Source of the DNA: an uncultured Bacteroidota bacterium
GTDB lineage: Bacteria; Bacteroidota; Bacteroidia; Flavobacteriales; Flavobacteriaceae
Direction of reading: 5' to 3'
DNA: 64,000 nucleotides
Assembly: GCA_902515395.1 (NCBI GenBank)
Contig: CABXUL010000002.1
Span: forward strand, 44,787-108,786
Below are positions 46,143 through 54,730 of the stretch, one piece after another. The notes under the pieces were generated by a model. The model worked only from the letters and a program-made list of their open reading frames with translations. It did not search any database and had not been told where the DNA came from. A program made the position numbers and the translations under genes. Every line of letters starts with the position of its first letter. The stretch's first letter is position 1.

Positions 46143-47765
46143 ATGCATTTCAATCACCAAAAAAAGCATTTTATATTCGTAATTTTTACTTTTGTATTAA
46201 TACTTTTTTGTCTTTTTCAATGCACTAGCACTAAAAAGAAAAAAATCGGCCAAGTTTTCAGATATAACGAATTTGGAAACATTAACTCATTAGATCCTGC
46301 CTTTGCCAGAAACCTTCCAAATGTCTGGGCTACAACTCAGATTTTTAACGGCCTAGTTCAGTTAGACGACTCTTTGAATATTGCTCCTGACATTGCAAAG
46401 CACTGGTCTGTTTCTGCTGATGGGTTAAGTTATAAGTTTAATCTTAGAGACGATGTTTATTTTCATGAATCCACTGCTTTTGGAGATGATCAAACTCGAA
46501 AAGTTGTTGCAACTGATTTTGTCTATAGTCTTAATAGACTTAAAGATCCCAAAGTAGCTTCTCCTGGTGGATGGGTTTTACAAAATGTAGACAAAATAGA
46601 AGCTATTAATGAACATGAGCTTAATATAAAATTAAAAAAACAATTCCCTGGTTTTTTAGGTTTACTAACAATGCGTTATTGCTCTGTAGTCCCATGGGAA
46701 GTGATTAAAAAAACAAATGAAAACTTCAGAAACCAACCCATAGGCACTGGTCCATTTTATTTTAAAAAATGGGAAGAAGATGTGAAGCTAGTTTTAAGAA
46801 AAAATCCTATTTATTTTGAAAAAGATAATATGGGTATTTCTCTTCCTTATTTAGAGTCTGTAGCAATATCATTTATCCCAGAAATTCAAAGCGAATTTAT
46901 GCTTTTCCTTCAGGGCAAATTAGACATGCTAAACTCACTAGACAGCTCATATAAAGATGAATTACTCACATCATATGGGGAGTTAAGGGAAAACTACAAG
47001 ACAAAAATCAATCTGCAAAAAGGACCTTATTTAAATACTGAATACATTGGTTTTTACCTAGATACAAAGTCTGAAGCTATACGTTCAAAATTAATAAGGG
47101 AGGCAATAAATTTGGGTTTTGATCGTAAAAAAATGATAACCTATTTAAGAAATAATATTGGTTTCATAGGAAATCGTGGATTAATTCCAGAGGGGCTCCC
47201 TGGACATGGAGCAAACACCTCTATCAAGTATGATCCCATCAAGGCAACTAATTTAATTAATGAGTTTATAAAAAAGCATGGTTTTATTCCACAAATCACC
47301 CTTGCTACAGATGCTAATTATTTAGATATCTGTGAATATTTACAAAGAGCACTTGAAAAAATTGGCATAAAAATTAAGGTTGATGTGATGACGCCAGCTG
47401 TATTAAAACAGGCTCGCTCTGCTGGTAAACTAGAAATGTTTAGAGCAAGCTGGATTGCCGACTATCCAGATGCGGAGAATTACCTTTCTTTATTTTACTC
47501 CAAAAATTTCAGCCCTAACGGACCAAACTATACTCACTATCAAAATGAAGAATTTGATAAACTTTACAAGAAAAGTTTTGAGATTAGTGATCCCCAACTA
47601 ATCGAAAAAAATTATAAAAAAATGGACAGTATTGCTATGAAAGAATATCCTATTGTGCCTCTTTATTATGATCAAGTAATCCGCTTTGTCCAAAAGGGGA
47701 TTTCGGGTTTAACAATTAATCCAGTTAATGTATTGAAACTCAAAAAAGTTAAAAAAGAATTATAA
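46143..47765 (+). CDS. ABC transporter substrate-binding lipoprotein (oligopeptide type)
   Basis: A 540-residue extracytoplasmic solute-binding protein of family 5. I prefer ATG 46143, which gives a compact signal peptide ending in a lipobox-like LFQC (C27); an ATG at 46107 would add 12 residues. The SBP family 5 pattern is visible in LDPAFARNLPNVWATTQIFNGLVQLDD, IAKHWSVSADGLSYKFNLRDDVYFHE and GTGPFYFKKWEEDVKLVLRKNP. No permease or ATPase gene is adjacent, so the transporter partners lie elsewhere. Confidence 0.92.
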   Translation: MHFNHQKKHFIFVIFTFVLILFCLFQCTSTKKKKIGQVFRYNEFGNINSLDPAFARNLPNVWATTQIFNGLVQLDDSLNIAPDIAKHWSVSADGLSYKFNLRDDVYFHESTAFGDDQTRKVVATDFVYSLNRLKDPKVASPGGWVLQNVDKIEAINEHELNIKLKKQFPGFLGLLTMRYCSVVPWEVIKKTNENFRNQPIGTGPFYFKKWEEDVKLVLRKNPIYFEKDNMGISLPYLESVAISFIPEIQSEFMLFLQGKLDMLNSLDSSYKDELLTSYGELRENYKTKINLQKGPYLNTEYIGFYLDTKSEAIRSKLIREAINLGFDRKKMITYLRNNIGFIGNRGLIPEGLPGHGANTSIKYDPIKATNLINEFIKKHGFIPQITLATDANYLDICEYLQRALEKIGIKIKVDVMTPAVLKQARSAGKLEMFRASWIADYPDAENYLSLFYSKNFSPNGPNYTHYQNEEFDKLYKKSFEISDPQLIEKNYKKMDSIAMKEYPIVPLYYDQVIRFVQKGISGLTINPVNVLKLKKVKKEL

Positions 47766-47824
47766 AATAATTAAATTTAAATGGGGCAAAATTAATATAA
47801 TAAGAAGGTAAAGAAGTATTTAAT

Positions 47825-48076
47825 TTACTTCTTAAATTTTGAATATTTATTTTTGAATTTGTCAATTCTACCGGCAGTATCAACTAGTTTTGACTTTCCT
47901 GTATAATATGGATGAGAAGTCCGAGAAATTTCTAACTTTATTAAAGGGTATTCTACACCCTCGTGGTTAATAGTCTCTTTAGTATCAGCAGTTGATTTAG
48001 TGATAAATATATCATCATTAGACATATCTTTAAAAGCAACTAATCTGTAATTATCGGGATGAATACCGGTTTTCAT
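47825..48076 (-). CDS. rpmE2: 50S ribosomal protein L31, type B
   Basis: An 83-residue ribosomal protein with the type B pattern [31 protein letters not shown] and [20 protein letters not shown]. It lacks the CxxC zinc ligands of type A L31. I start at ATG 48076; a three-codon extension (to 48085) is possible. An AT-rich hairpin overlaps its stop codon but has no T tract. Confidence 0.95.
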   Translation of the reverse strand: MKTGIHPDNYRLVAFKDMSNDDIFITKSTADTKETINHEGVEYPLIKLEISRTSHPYYTGKSKLVDTAGRIDKFKNKYSKFKK

Positions 48077-48099
48077 GAATATCATTATTTAAAAACGAG

Positions 48100-48107
48100 C
48101 AAATTTA
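48100..48107 (-). promoter_or_regulatory. Bacteroidota -7 box before L31
   Basis: On the minus strand, TAAATTTG matches TAnnTTTG, 23 bp before ATG 48076. A TTTG -33 element is not found at the expected distance. Confidence 0.38.
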
Positions 48108-48182
48108 ACGGTTTTTTTAAATATTTTAGCATTTAAATAAATTTATTAAACAAATTTAAACTCTCAATAACCCAAATTTTTA

Positions 48183-48704
48183 ATGTCTAACAAAATCTCT
48201 ACTAAACAAGTCGCAATTAATTTTGGACTCCTACTCTCAGCTTATAATGTTATTACTGGATTATTATTGGTATTACTAAATTTACATTACCAAAATAATT
48301 CCACTATTGGTTTAATTAACTTAGTTGTAATTATTGGAGTTATTACATACGGAATTTATCAATTCAAAAAATCAAATGATGGTTATATAAAAATTTCCGA
48401 GGCCTTAAAGACAGGAATTGGTATTTCATTAATTTCAGGAATAATAAGCGCTATATATTCAATAGTTCTTGTTTATGTAATTGATCCAGATTTTATTGAA
48501 AAAACTCTTGAATTTCAAAAAAATATTATGCTTGAAAAAGACAAAAATTTAACTTTAGAAAATGCAAATAAAATAGTTGATCTTCAAAAAAAGCTTACCG
48601 GTCCATTGACAACTTCTGGATTCATAATTATTTTTAATTTGTTCATAGGCTTCATAGTTTCGCTTATTGGTGGACTGATCTTCAACAAATATCAGATCGA
48701 ATAG
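48183..48704 (+). CDS. DUF4199 domain membrane protein
   Basis: A 173-residue inner-membrane protein with four hydrophobic helices (near 15-35, 43-62, 78-100 and 145-165) and a charged loop (EFQKNIMLEKDKNLTLEN). The N-terminal pattern and ISEALKTGIGISLISGIISAIY match DUF4199, a Bacteroidota family without known function. It precedes the glycosyltransferase gene by 39 bp, a pairing I recall in flavobacteria. Confidence 0.82.
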   Translation: MSNKISTKQVAINFGLLLSAYNVITGLLLVLLNLHYQNNSTIGLINLVVIIGVITYGIYQFKKSNDGYIKISEALKTGIGISLISGIISAIYSIVLVYVIDPDFIEKTLEFQKNIMLEKDKNLTLENANKIVDLQKKLTGPLTTSGFIIIFNLFIGFIVSLIGGLIFNKYQIE

Positions 48705-48743
48705 GTTAAATTTCTTACTTTTGGCAATGAAACAAACTTATAT

Positions 48744-49694
48744 ATGGAACTTTCCATTGTAATCCCTTTGCTCAATGAAAATGAGTCAATTGAAGAACTT
48801 CACCAGTGGATTTCGATATCCTTAGACAAACATAAATATAAATATGAAATCATATTTGTTGATGATGGAAGCACTGACAATTCCTGGAGTGTAATAACTA
48901 GATTAGCAAAAAAAAATACTAACACACGTGGTATTTTATTTTCAAAAAATTATGGAAAATCTCAGGCTTTACATGCTGGATTTAAATCATCAAAAGGTGA
49001 ATTTATAATTACTATGGATGCAGATCTTCAGGATTCTCCTGAGGAAATTCACGAAATGCTTAACAAGCTCAAAGAAAAGAATCTAGATTTAGTTTCCGGC
49101 TGGAAGAAAAAAAGATATGACTCCATTCTACTTAAAAATATACCTTCAAAACTATTTAATTGGGCTGCCCGCAGGGTTTCAGGAATTCAGCTTCACGACT
49201 TCAATTGTGGACTAAAAGTCTACAGAAAAGAAGTAATTAAAACTATAGAAGTTTATGGTGAAATGCACAGGTATATCCCAGTGATAGCTGCTAATGAAGG
49301 TTTCACAAAAATTGAAGAACAAGTAGTCAAACATCAAGCTAGAAAGTATGGTGTAACAAAATTCGGAAGTGATCGATTTATCAATGGACTCCTAGATTTA
49401 GTAACACTTTTATTTTTAAATAAATTTGGCAAAAGACCAATGCATTTTTTTGGGTTTTGGGGAACTATAATGTTAATAGTAGGTTTTGGATTTACAATAT
49501 ACTTAGGAATAAACAAACTTTACTTTAATCAACAAGCACGATTGATTACCCAAAGACCTGAATTTTATGTTGCATTGACTACAATGATATTAGGAGCTCA
49601 ATTTTTTATCGCAGGATTTATTGGTGAAATTTTAGTTCGTAATAGCAAAGGTTTTAAGAGGTATAACATTTACAAAAAATTAAATGAAAAGTGA
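48744..49694 (+). CDS. Glycosyltransferase family 2, polyprenyl-phosphate type
   Basis: A 316-residue membrane-bound GT2 enzyme. The nucleotide-sugar site is IIFVDDGSTDNSW and the metal DxD is in ITMDADLQDSPEEI. SGIQLHDFNCGLKVYRKEV and HRYIPVIA are typical of the DPM1/GtrB/ArnC-like group. Two C-terminal transmembrane helices (FFGFWGTIMLIVGFGFTIYL and the FYVALTTMILGAQFFIAGF region) anchor it. It probably transfers a sugar to a lipid carrier. The gene overlaps the phosphohexomutase start by 11 bp. Confidence 0.9.
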   Translation: MELSIVIPLLNENESIEELHQWISISLDKHKYKYEIIFVDDGSTDNSWSVITRLAKKNTNTRGILFSKNYGKSQALHAGFKSSKGEFIITMDADLQDSPEEIHEMLNKLKEKNLDLVSGWKKKRYDSILLKNIPSKLFNWAARRVSGIQLHDFNCGLKVYRKEVIKTIEVYGEMHRYIPVIAANEGFTKIEEQVVKHQARKYGVTKFGSDRFINGLLDLVTLLFLNKFGKRPMHFFGFWGTIMLIVGFGFTIYLGINKLYFNQQARLITQRPEFYVALTTMILGAQFFIAGFIGEILVRNSKGFKRYNIYKKLNEK

Positions 49695-49926
49695 TTTAGA
49701 TTCTAGAATAGATGAATGGTCAAAGCCTCCTTTTGACAAATCTACTCAGTTGGCCATCTTAAAATTAAAAGAAAATCCTGAAGATCTAGAAGACGCCTTT
49801 TATAAAGATTTGGATTTTGGTACTGGTGGAATGCGGGGTATCATGGGAGTTGGGACTAACCGTATCAACAAGTATACTCTTGGAAAAAGCACACAGGGTC
49901 TATCGGATTACCTTAAAAAAGTTTAA
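49684..49926 (+). CDS. Phosphohexomutase, N-terminal fragment (frameshifted)
   Basis: Residues 1-80 of a phospho-sugar mutase of the phosphoglucomutase/phosphomannomutase family. FGTGGMRGIMGVGTNRINKY is the family's N-terminal loop. The frame stops at TAA just after CTT-AAA-AAA-GTT. The next codons of a normal mutase (FNGEIKTVIAYDCR) continue without a gap in the +1 frame, so a single extra base, most simply in the A6 run at 49915-49920, breaks the gene. It overlaps the glycosyltransferase gene by 11 bp. Confidence 0.82.
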   Translation: MKSDLDSRIDEWSKPPFDKSTQLAILKLKENPEDLEDAFYKDLDFGTGGMRGIMGVGTNRINKYTLGKSTQGLSDYLKKV

Positions 49927-51388
49927 TGGTGAGATAAAAACAGTTATTGCCTATGATTGTAGAAAAAATAGTAAAAGTTTGGCAAGAAAAGTCGCTGAAG
50001 TTTTTTCTGCAAATAATATTAAGGTTTATCTTTTTTCCAATTTACGCTCTACTCCTCAACTTTCATTCACAGTTAAACATCTAAATGCACAGTGCGGTAT
50101 TGTACTTACAGCTTCCCATAATCCACCTCAATACAATGGATATAAGGTTTATTGGGAAGATGGAGGACAAATAGTTCCGCCTGAGGATAAAGAAATAATA
50201 GATCAGATAAAAAGAACAAATTTTAGTAAGATATTGTTTAGACCAAATGAATCTCTGATCGAAATCATAGACGATGATTTAGATAAAGCCTTTATTAAAA
50301 CTTCAGTGAAGTTGGGTAAATTAAAATTAAATAGCAGGAAAAATTTAAAAATTATATTTACATCTCTCCACGGAACCTCAATCACGTCAGTTCCCGAAGT
50401 ACTCGAACTAGCAGGATATAAAAACCTAAATGTCGTAGCATCCCAAGCTAAACCTGATGGGGACTTCCCAACTGTTAAATCTCCAAACCCTGAGGAGCCT
50501 GAAGCATTAGAATTAGCACTCCAAGAGGCAAAAAAGATAAATGCTGATATTGTAATTGGAACTGACCCTGACTGCGACAGACTTGGAGTTGCTGTTAAAG
50601 ATAATAACAATGAATTCTGTTTACTAAATGGAAATCAAACCATGGTAGTCATGACCTACTTCCTATTAGAAAACTGGAGAAAAAATAGACGTCTAAATGG
50701 TAATCAATTTATTGCAACTACAATTGTATCCACACCAATGATAGAGAAAATTGCTTCAGCCTACGGTGTGAAATACATGGAAACATTAACTGGTTTTAAA
50801 TGGATAGGAAAATTGATTAAAGATAACCCTGATTTAGAGTTTATTGGAGGAGGAGAGGAGAGTTTTGGTTATTTAATAGGTGATAAAATAAGAGACAAAG
50901 ATGCTGTTACTGCTACCCTGCTTGCTTGCGAAATCGGAACATATGCCAAAGAGACAGGAAAAAGTTTTTATAAAATTCTCGAAGCTTGTTACCGTAAATT
51001 TGGTGCTTACAAAGAAAAGCTGCTTTCATTTAACCTAAATGGAAGGGAAGGTGCAGAAAAAATTAGGATAATGATGGAACTCTTTAGAAATAGCCCTCCA
51101 AAAAAATTGGCTGGTAAAAAAGTTATTCAAATAGAGGATTACTTTAAGCGTAAAAGATTCATAATCCCTTTTGAAAAGACAGAAAAAATCACTTTGCCAA
51201 AGGCAAATGTATTAGTATTTAAGCTAGAAGATAACTCAAGAATTGCAATTAGGCCTAGTGGTACAGAACCAAAAATTAAATTTTACTTTAGCGTAAATGC
51301 TAAAATGGAAAATAATGAATCCTGGCAAGATTCGGAGAAGAAACTAGACAAAAGAATTGAAGATATAATTGAGACACTAAATTTATAA
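49817..51388 (+). CDS. Phosphohexomutase, main C-terminal part (frameshifted)
   Basis: This frame carries almost all of the enzyme from about 49915. It has KTVIAYDCRKNSKSLARK, the catalytic phosphoserine loop LTASHNPPQYNGYKVYW, the metal loop GTDPDCDRLGV, the sugar loop GGEESFGYLIG and the phosphate-binding RPSGTEPKIKFY. Residues before the A6 run in this frame (MVLVECGVSW and onwards) are out of frame and not real protein. Together with the fragment starting at 49684, the enzyme would be about 567 residues, a normal length. Expected reaction: interconversion of hexose 6- and 1-phosphates. The ABC transporter gene follows with no spacer. Confidence 0.88.
   Translation: MVLVECGVSWELGLTVSTSILLEKAHRVYRITLKKFNGEIKTVIAYDCRKNSKSLARKVAEVFSANNIKVYLFSNLRSTPQLSFTVKHLNAQCGIVLTASHNPPQYNGYKVYWEDGGQIVPPEDKEIIDQIKRTNFSKILFRPNESLIEIIDDDLDKAFIKTSVKLGKLKLNSRKNLKIIFTSLHGTSITSVPEVLELAGYKNLNVVASQAKPDGDFPTVKSPNPEEPEALELALQEAKKINADIVIGTDPDCDRLGVAVKDNNNEFCLLNGNQTMVVMTYFLLENWRKNRRLNGNQFIATTIVSTPMIEKIASAYGVKYMETLTGFKWIGKLIKDNPDLEFIGGGEESFGYLIGDKIRDKDAVTATLLACEIGTYAKETGKSFYKILEACYRKFGAYKEKLLSFNLNGREGAEKIRIMMELFRNSPPKKLAGKKVIQIEDYFKRKRFIIPFEKTEKITLPKANVLVFKLEDNSRIAIRPSGTEPKIKFYFSVNAKMENNESWQDSEKKLDKRIEDIIETLNL
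49915..49920 (+). other. A6 run at the frameshift in the phosphohexomutase gene
   Basis: Removing one A here restores a single open frame from 49684 to 51388. The shift needed is +1, so the dnaX-type minus-one slippery signal does not explain it. Confidence 0.7.
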
Positions 51389-53209
51389 ATGAGCTACTTC
51401 TTTAAAATTCTTAGGTTTAGTATTCCCTACAGAGGGTATGCTTTCTTAAATATTTTTTTTAATATTTTTTACGCCCTATTCTCTGCACTGGCTTATATAG
51501 CTATCATTCCAATGATGCAAATTCTTTTTGGCACAACCAAAAAAATATATATTAAACCAACATTTCAAGGATTAAGCAATATAAAATCATTTTTAGAGGA
51601 TTTTTTTAATTATAAAGTCACCCAATATCTGGAGGAAGACATAGGATCGGCACTTCTATTAGTTATCGGAATGATTATTATTCTTTTTTTTCTTAAAAAT
51701 ATTTTTAACTATTTGGCTTTGTTCTTCATTACCTTTCTCAGAAATGGTGTTTTAAAAGATATTCGTAATAGCCTGTATAAAAAGACCACTACCCTACCTC
51801 TGGACTTTTTCTCCGAGAAAAAAAAAGGGGATTTAATGGCCCGAATTTCATCAGATGTATTAGAATTACAGCATTCCTTCCTATCTATATTAGAATTAAT
51901 TGTAAGAGATCCTTTAACAATTATTTTCTCATTAATCGTAATGTTCAGTTTTAGTATTAAGCTTACACTTTTTGTTTTGGTATTTATTCCAATATCTGGA
52001 GGAGTTATTTCACAAATTGGTAAATCATTAAGAAGAAAATCTGAACGTGTTCAAAACGAACAGGGAGAATTTCTATCTATTATTGAAGAAACCTTAGGAG
52101 GAATTAAAATAATTAAAGCATTTAATGCCCAAGAAAAGTTCTTTAAAAAGTTTACCGGCTCAACAAAACGTTTTTTTAATTTTTCAAATAAACTATTAAA
52201 TAGACAAAATCTCGCCTCTCCAGTTAGCGAGTTTCTCGGTATTTTAGTGATTAGTGTATTATTATGGTATGGAGGTCTAATGGTTTTAATAGATCAAACC
52301 CTTAATGGGGCTATTTTTTTATCATACTTAGGACTAGCATACAATATTCTAACCCCTGCTAAAGGAATCAGTAAAGCTTTCTACAATATCAGAAAAGGAG
52401 ATGCAGCTGCAAAACGTGTATTAGATATACTCGAAGCGAATGATGACATGGAAGACAGCACTGAATCAATATATATCAAAAATTTAGAAAAGGATATTAG
52501 ATTTGAGAAAGTTTATTTTTCTTACGGTAAGAATAATGTTTTAAAAAACTTTTCACTTCAAATTAATAAAGGTCAGACAATTGCATTAGTAGGGCCCTCG
52601 GGAAGTGGTAAAACTACCGTTGCTAATTTGATTAATAGATTTTATGATATAACAGAGGGACAATTAAAATTAGATAATATTCCTATCAATAAAATCAAAA
52701 AATCAACCCTCTATGAACTTACTGGAATTGTTACCCAAGATTCAATTTTATTTAATGACAGTGTCAGCAATAATATTGCACTTGGAAACCCAAAGGCTTC
52801 AAAAGAAGAAATAATGGAGGCTGCAATAGTGGCTAATGCATCAGAATTCATTGAAAAGTTAGATCAAGGATATGATACAATAATTGGAGAAGGTGGAAGC
52901 ATGCTCTCTGGTGGACAAAAGCAAAGATTATCAATTGCAAGAGCTGTTTTAAAAAATCCAGATATATTGATATTGGATGAAGCTACATCGGCATTAGATA
53001 CTGCATCAGAAAAGTTGGTACAAAATGCTTTGGAGAATTTAATGAAAAACAGAACTTCAATCGTAATTGCTCATAGACTGTCAACAATCAAAAAAGCTGA
53101 TTTAATCGTGGTACTAAAACAAGGTAGAATAATTGAAACCGGTACTCACATAGAGCTTTTAAAAAAAGATTCTACTTACAAGAAACTTGTACAATTACAA
53201 ACTTTTTAA
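51389..53209 (+). CDS. ABC transporter, fused permease-ATPase (MsbA-like)
   Basis: A 606-residue half-transporter of the exporter type. The membrane domain (about 1-330) has six hydrophobic helices with the coupling segment TLPLDFFSEKKKGDLMARISSD. The ATPase domain follows with Walker A GPSGSGKTTVANL, the signature LSGGQKQRLSIARAVL, Walker B ILILDEATSALD and the H-loop IAHRLSTI. It likely dimerises to export lipids or other hydrophobic molecules; the substrate is unknown. It starts directly at the phosphohexomutase stop. Confidence 0.93.
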   Translation: MSYFFKILRFSIPYRGYAFLNIFFNIFYALFSALAYIAIIPMMQILFGTTKKIYIKPTFQGLSNIKSFLEDFFNYKVTQYLEEDIGSALLLVIGMIIILFFLKNIFNYLALFFITFLRNGVLKDIRNSLYKKTTTLPLDFFSEKKKGDLMARISSDVLELQHSFLSILELIVRDPLTIIFSLIVMFSFSIKLTLFVLVFIPISGGVISQIGKSLRRKSERVQNEQGEFLSIIEETLGGIKIIKAFNAQEKFFKKFTGSTKRFFNFSNKLLNRQNLASPVSEFLGILVISVLLWYGGLMVLIDQTLNGAIFLSYLGLAYNILTPAKGISKAFYNIRKGDAAAKRVLDILEANDDMEDSTESIYIKNLEKDIRFEKVYFSYGKNNVLKNFSLQINKGQTIALVGPSGSGKTTVANLINRFYDITEGQLKLDNIPINKIKKSTLYELTGIVTQDSILFNDSVSNNIALGNPKASKEEIMEAAIVANASEFIEKLDQGYDTIIGEGGSMLSGGQKQRLSIARAVLKNPDILILDEATSALDTASEKLVQNALENLMKNRTSIVIAHRLSTIKKADLIVVLKQGRIIETGTHIELLKKDSTYKKLVQLQTF

Positions 53210-53255
53210 AAGAGATTAAACTTTTTTATATTAAGGGAATCAAAACAATAAACTT

Positions 53256-53795
53256 TTGACCCAAGAAAACCAATTTATAAATGCTTTAAAAAATCCTGAT
53301 ACTCAGGAAACTGCATTTAATAAGTTGCTTTCTGATTATAAAGAGAGATTATACTGGCATGTTAGGAAAATAGTAATCGATCATAATGATGCTGATGATG
53401 TTTTACAGAATACTTTCCTTAAGGTGTTTGAAAACATTAATAGTTTTAAAGGAAATAGTAGTATATATACTTGGATGTTCAGAATAGCTATTAATGAGTC
53501 GTTAAACTATATTAATAAAAAAGCAAAAAAATTAGGAGTATCTAATGAAGAATGGATAGTTAAAAAAAGTGATAAACTAGAATCAGATCCATATTTTGAA
53601 GGAGGTGAAATGGAATTAAAACTCCAGAAAGCGATTTCAAGATTACCGGAAAAACAACGAATTGTTTTTAATATGAGATATTTTGAGGAAATGAAATATA
53701 AAAAAATTTCAGAAATTCTAAGAACATCTGAAGGCGGATTAAAGGCTTCATATCACCACGCCGTAAAAAAAATTAAAACTTTTTTAAATGAATGA
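53256..53795 (+). CDS. RNA polymerase ECF-type sigma factor
   Basis: A 179-residue sigma-70 family factor with region 2 (ADDVLQNTFLKVFENINSF, YTWMFRIAINESLNY) and region 4 (LPEKQRIVFNMRYFEEMKY, then SEGGLKASYHHAVKKIK). The start is TTG 53256: the family begins M-T-Q-E-N at this point, no in-frame ATG lies upstream, and a stop codon is at 53232-53234. It overlaps the next gene by 8 bp and heads a three-gene operon with a membrane protein and a periplasmic sensor-like protein, the usual layout of an ECF regulatory system. Confidence 0.92.
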   Translation: MTQENQFINALKNPDTQETAFNKLLSDYKERLYWHVRKIVIDHNDADDVLQNTFLKVFENINSFKGNSSIYTWMFRIAINESLNYINKKAKKLGVSNEEWIVKKSDKLESDPYFEGGEMELKLQKAISRLPEKQRIVFNMRYFEEMKYKKISEILRTSEGGLKASYHHAVKKIKTFLNE

Positions 53796-54258
53796 TTTAG
53801 ATAAAAAAAATCCTTTTAAAGTCCCAGAAGATTATTTCTATTTTTTTGGTAAAAGGATGAGGAATAAAATCAAAACTTATCCATTACAAGATGGATTCAT
53901 TACCCCTTCAAATTATTTTAATACTGTTGAAAATGAAATTTTGAGGAAAGTATTCACTCCCAAAAGGGTTTTTATGTCATTAAAAAATCTTTATAGATCT
54001 TCAGCAATAGCGGTAATTCTATTAATTTTTATTTACCTTAAAAATACTGAAACACATGAATCAGATATTGAAGAATTCTTCATTGAAGATTATTTAATAA
54101 AAAACTCTACCTATGAGATTGCTAACCAATTTGATTTAAGTAACTTAAATACTGATTTGATTATTAACTCTATTAATTCAATTTCTATTGACGACCTATA
54201 CTTAATCAAAATAAATGAAGAATATCCATCTAATTTAATTACAAATGAAAATGAATAG
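53788..54258 (+). CDS. Putative membrane-anchored anti-sigma factor
   Basis: A 156-residue protein with one transmembrane helix (AIAVILLIFIYL, about residues 73-85) separating a basic cytoplasmic N-terminal part from an acidic C-terminal part (HESDIEEFFIEDYLI). The N-terminus contains two similar short motifs, NPFKVPEDYFYFF and GFITPSNYFNTVE. No known domain is evident. Its position, overlapping the sigma gene by 8 bp and the sensor-like gene by 14 bp, and its topology fit an anti-sigma factor; that is inference. Confidence 0.65.
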   Translation: MNDLDKKNPFKVPEDYFYFFGKRMRNKIKTYPLQDGFITPSNYFNTVENEILRKVFTPKRVFMSLKNLYRSSAIAVILLIFIYLKNTETHESDIEEFFIEDYLIKNSTYEIANQFDLSNLNTDLIINSINSISIDDLYLIKINEEYPSNLITNENE

Positions 54259-54706
54259 ATTTATATTGATTATTGCAATATTAAACATAAGTTATACTTT
54301 AGGTCAAGAGGGTAAAATGAGCTTTGAAAGATTAAAGGCTATAAAAATGACTTTTATAACGGAAAAGATTGGTTTAAATGAGAATGAAGAAGCCTTTTTT
54401 TGGAGAATATATAATGATTATGAAAAAAAAATATACGAAAGATCCTCCCAAAAAATAAGATCAATAAGAAAAAAATATTTTAAAGAAATAGATAATATAT
54501 CAAGTCTTGAAGCCTATAAAGCTATTAATCAAATGAATAATTTGGAGAATTTAGCTCTAGAATTAAAAGAGAAACGTGATCTTAAACTTTTAGACAGTTT
54601 ATCCCCCAATAAAGTACTAAAAGTTCAACATGCAGAATATCGTTTCAAACGAGAAATGATATTCAAAATAATTAAAAAAACAAATCAGGAAGCTGAAAAG
54701 CAATAA
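54245..54706 (+). CDS. Periplasmic sensor-like protein of the ECF sigma operon (Spy/CpxP-like)
   Basis: A 153-residue exported, helical, highly charged protein. The signal peptide is MNRFILIIAILNISYTLGQ (ATG 54245 or 54251). The mature part (MSFERLKAIKMTFITEKIGL, then long Lys/Glu-rich helices) resembles the group often annotated as sensor of ECF-type sigma factor in flavobacteria. By analogy with CpxP or CnrX it may sense envelope stress and control the anti-sigma factor. No metal ligands stand out. Confidence 0.72.
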   Translation: MKMNRFILIIAILNISYTLGQEGKMSFERLKAIKMTFITEKIGLNENEEAFFWRIYNDYEKKIYERSSQKIRSIRKKYFKEIDNISSLEAYKAINQMNNLENLALELKEKRDLKLLDSLSPNKVLKVQHAEYRFKREMIFKIIKKTNQEAEKQ

Positions 54707-54714
54707 GTTTAAGG

Positions 54715-54722
54715 TAGCTTTG
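54715..54722 (+). promoter_or_regulatory. Bacteroidota -7 box before the rRNA methyltransferase gene
   Basis: TAGCTTTG matches TAnnTTTG and ends 8 bp before the ATG at 54731. No clear TTTG -33 box is found 19-21 bp upstream. Confidence 0.38.
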
Positions 54723-54730
54723 TAATTCCT

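Noticed and set aside
47811..47833. AT-rich hairpin (AAGAAGTA with TACTTCTT) at the end of the L31 gene as a terminator
   Set aside because: It overlaps the coding end, is almost all A/T and lacks a following T tract on either strand.
49911..49926. Programmed minus-one frameshift (dnaX-like A AAA AAG) in the phosphohexomutase gene
   Set aside because: The codon phase is CTT AAA AAA GTT and the needed shift is +1, so the minus-one slippery model does not fit; an extra base is simpler.
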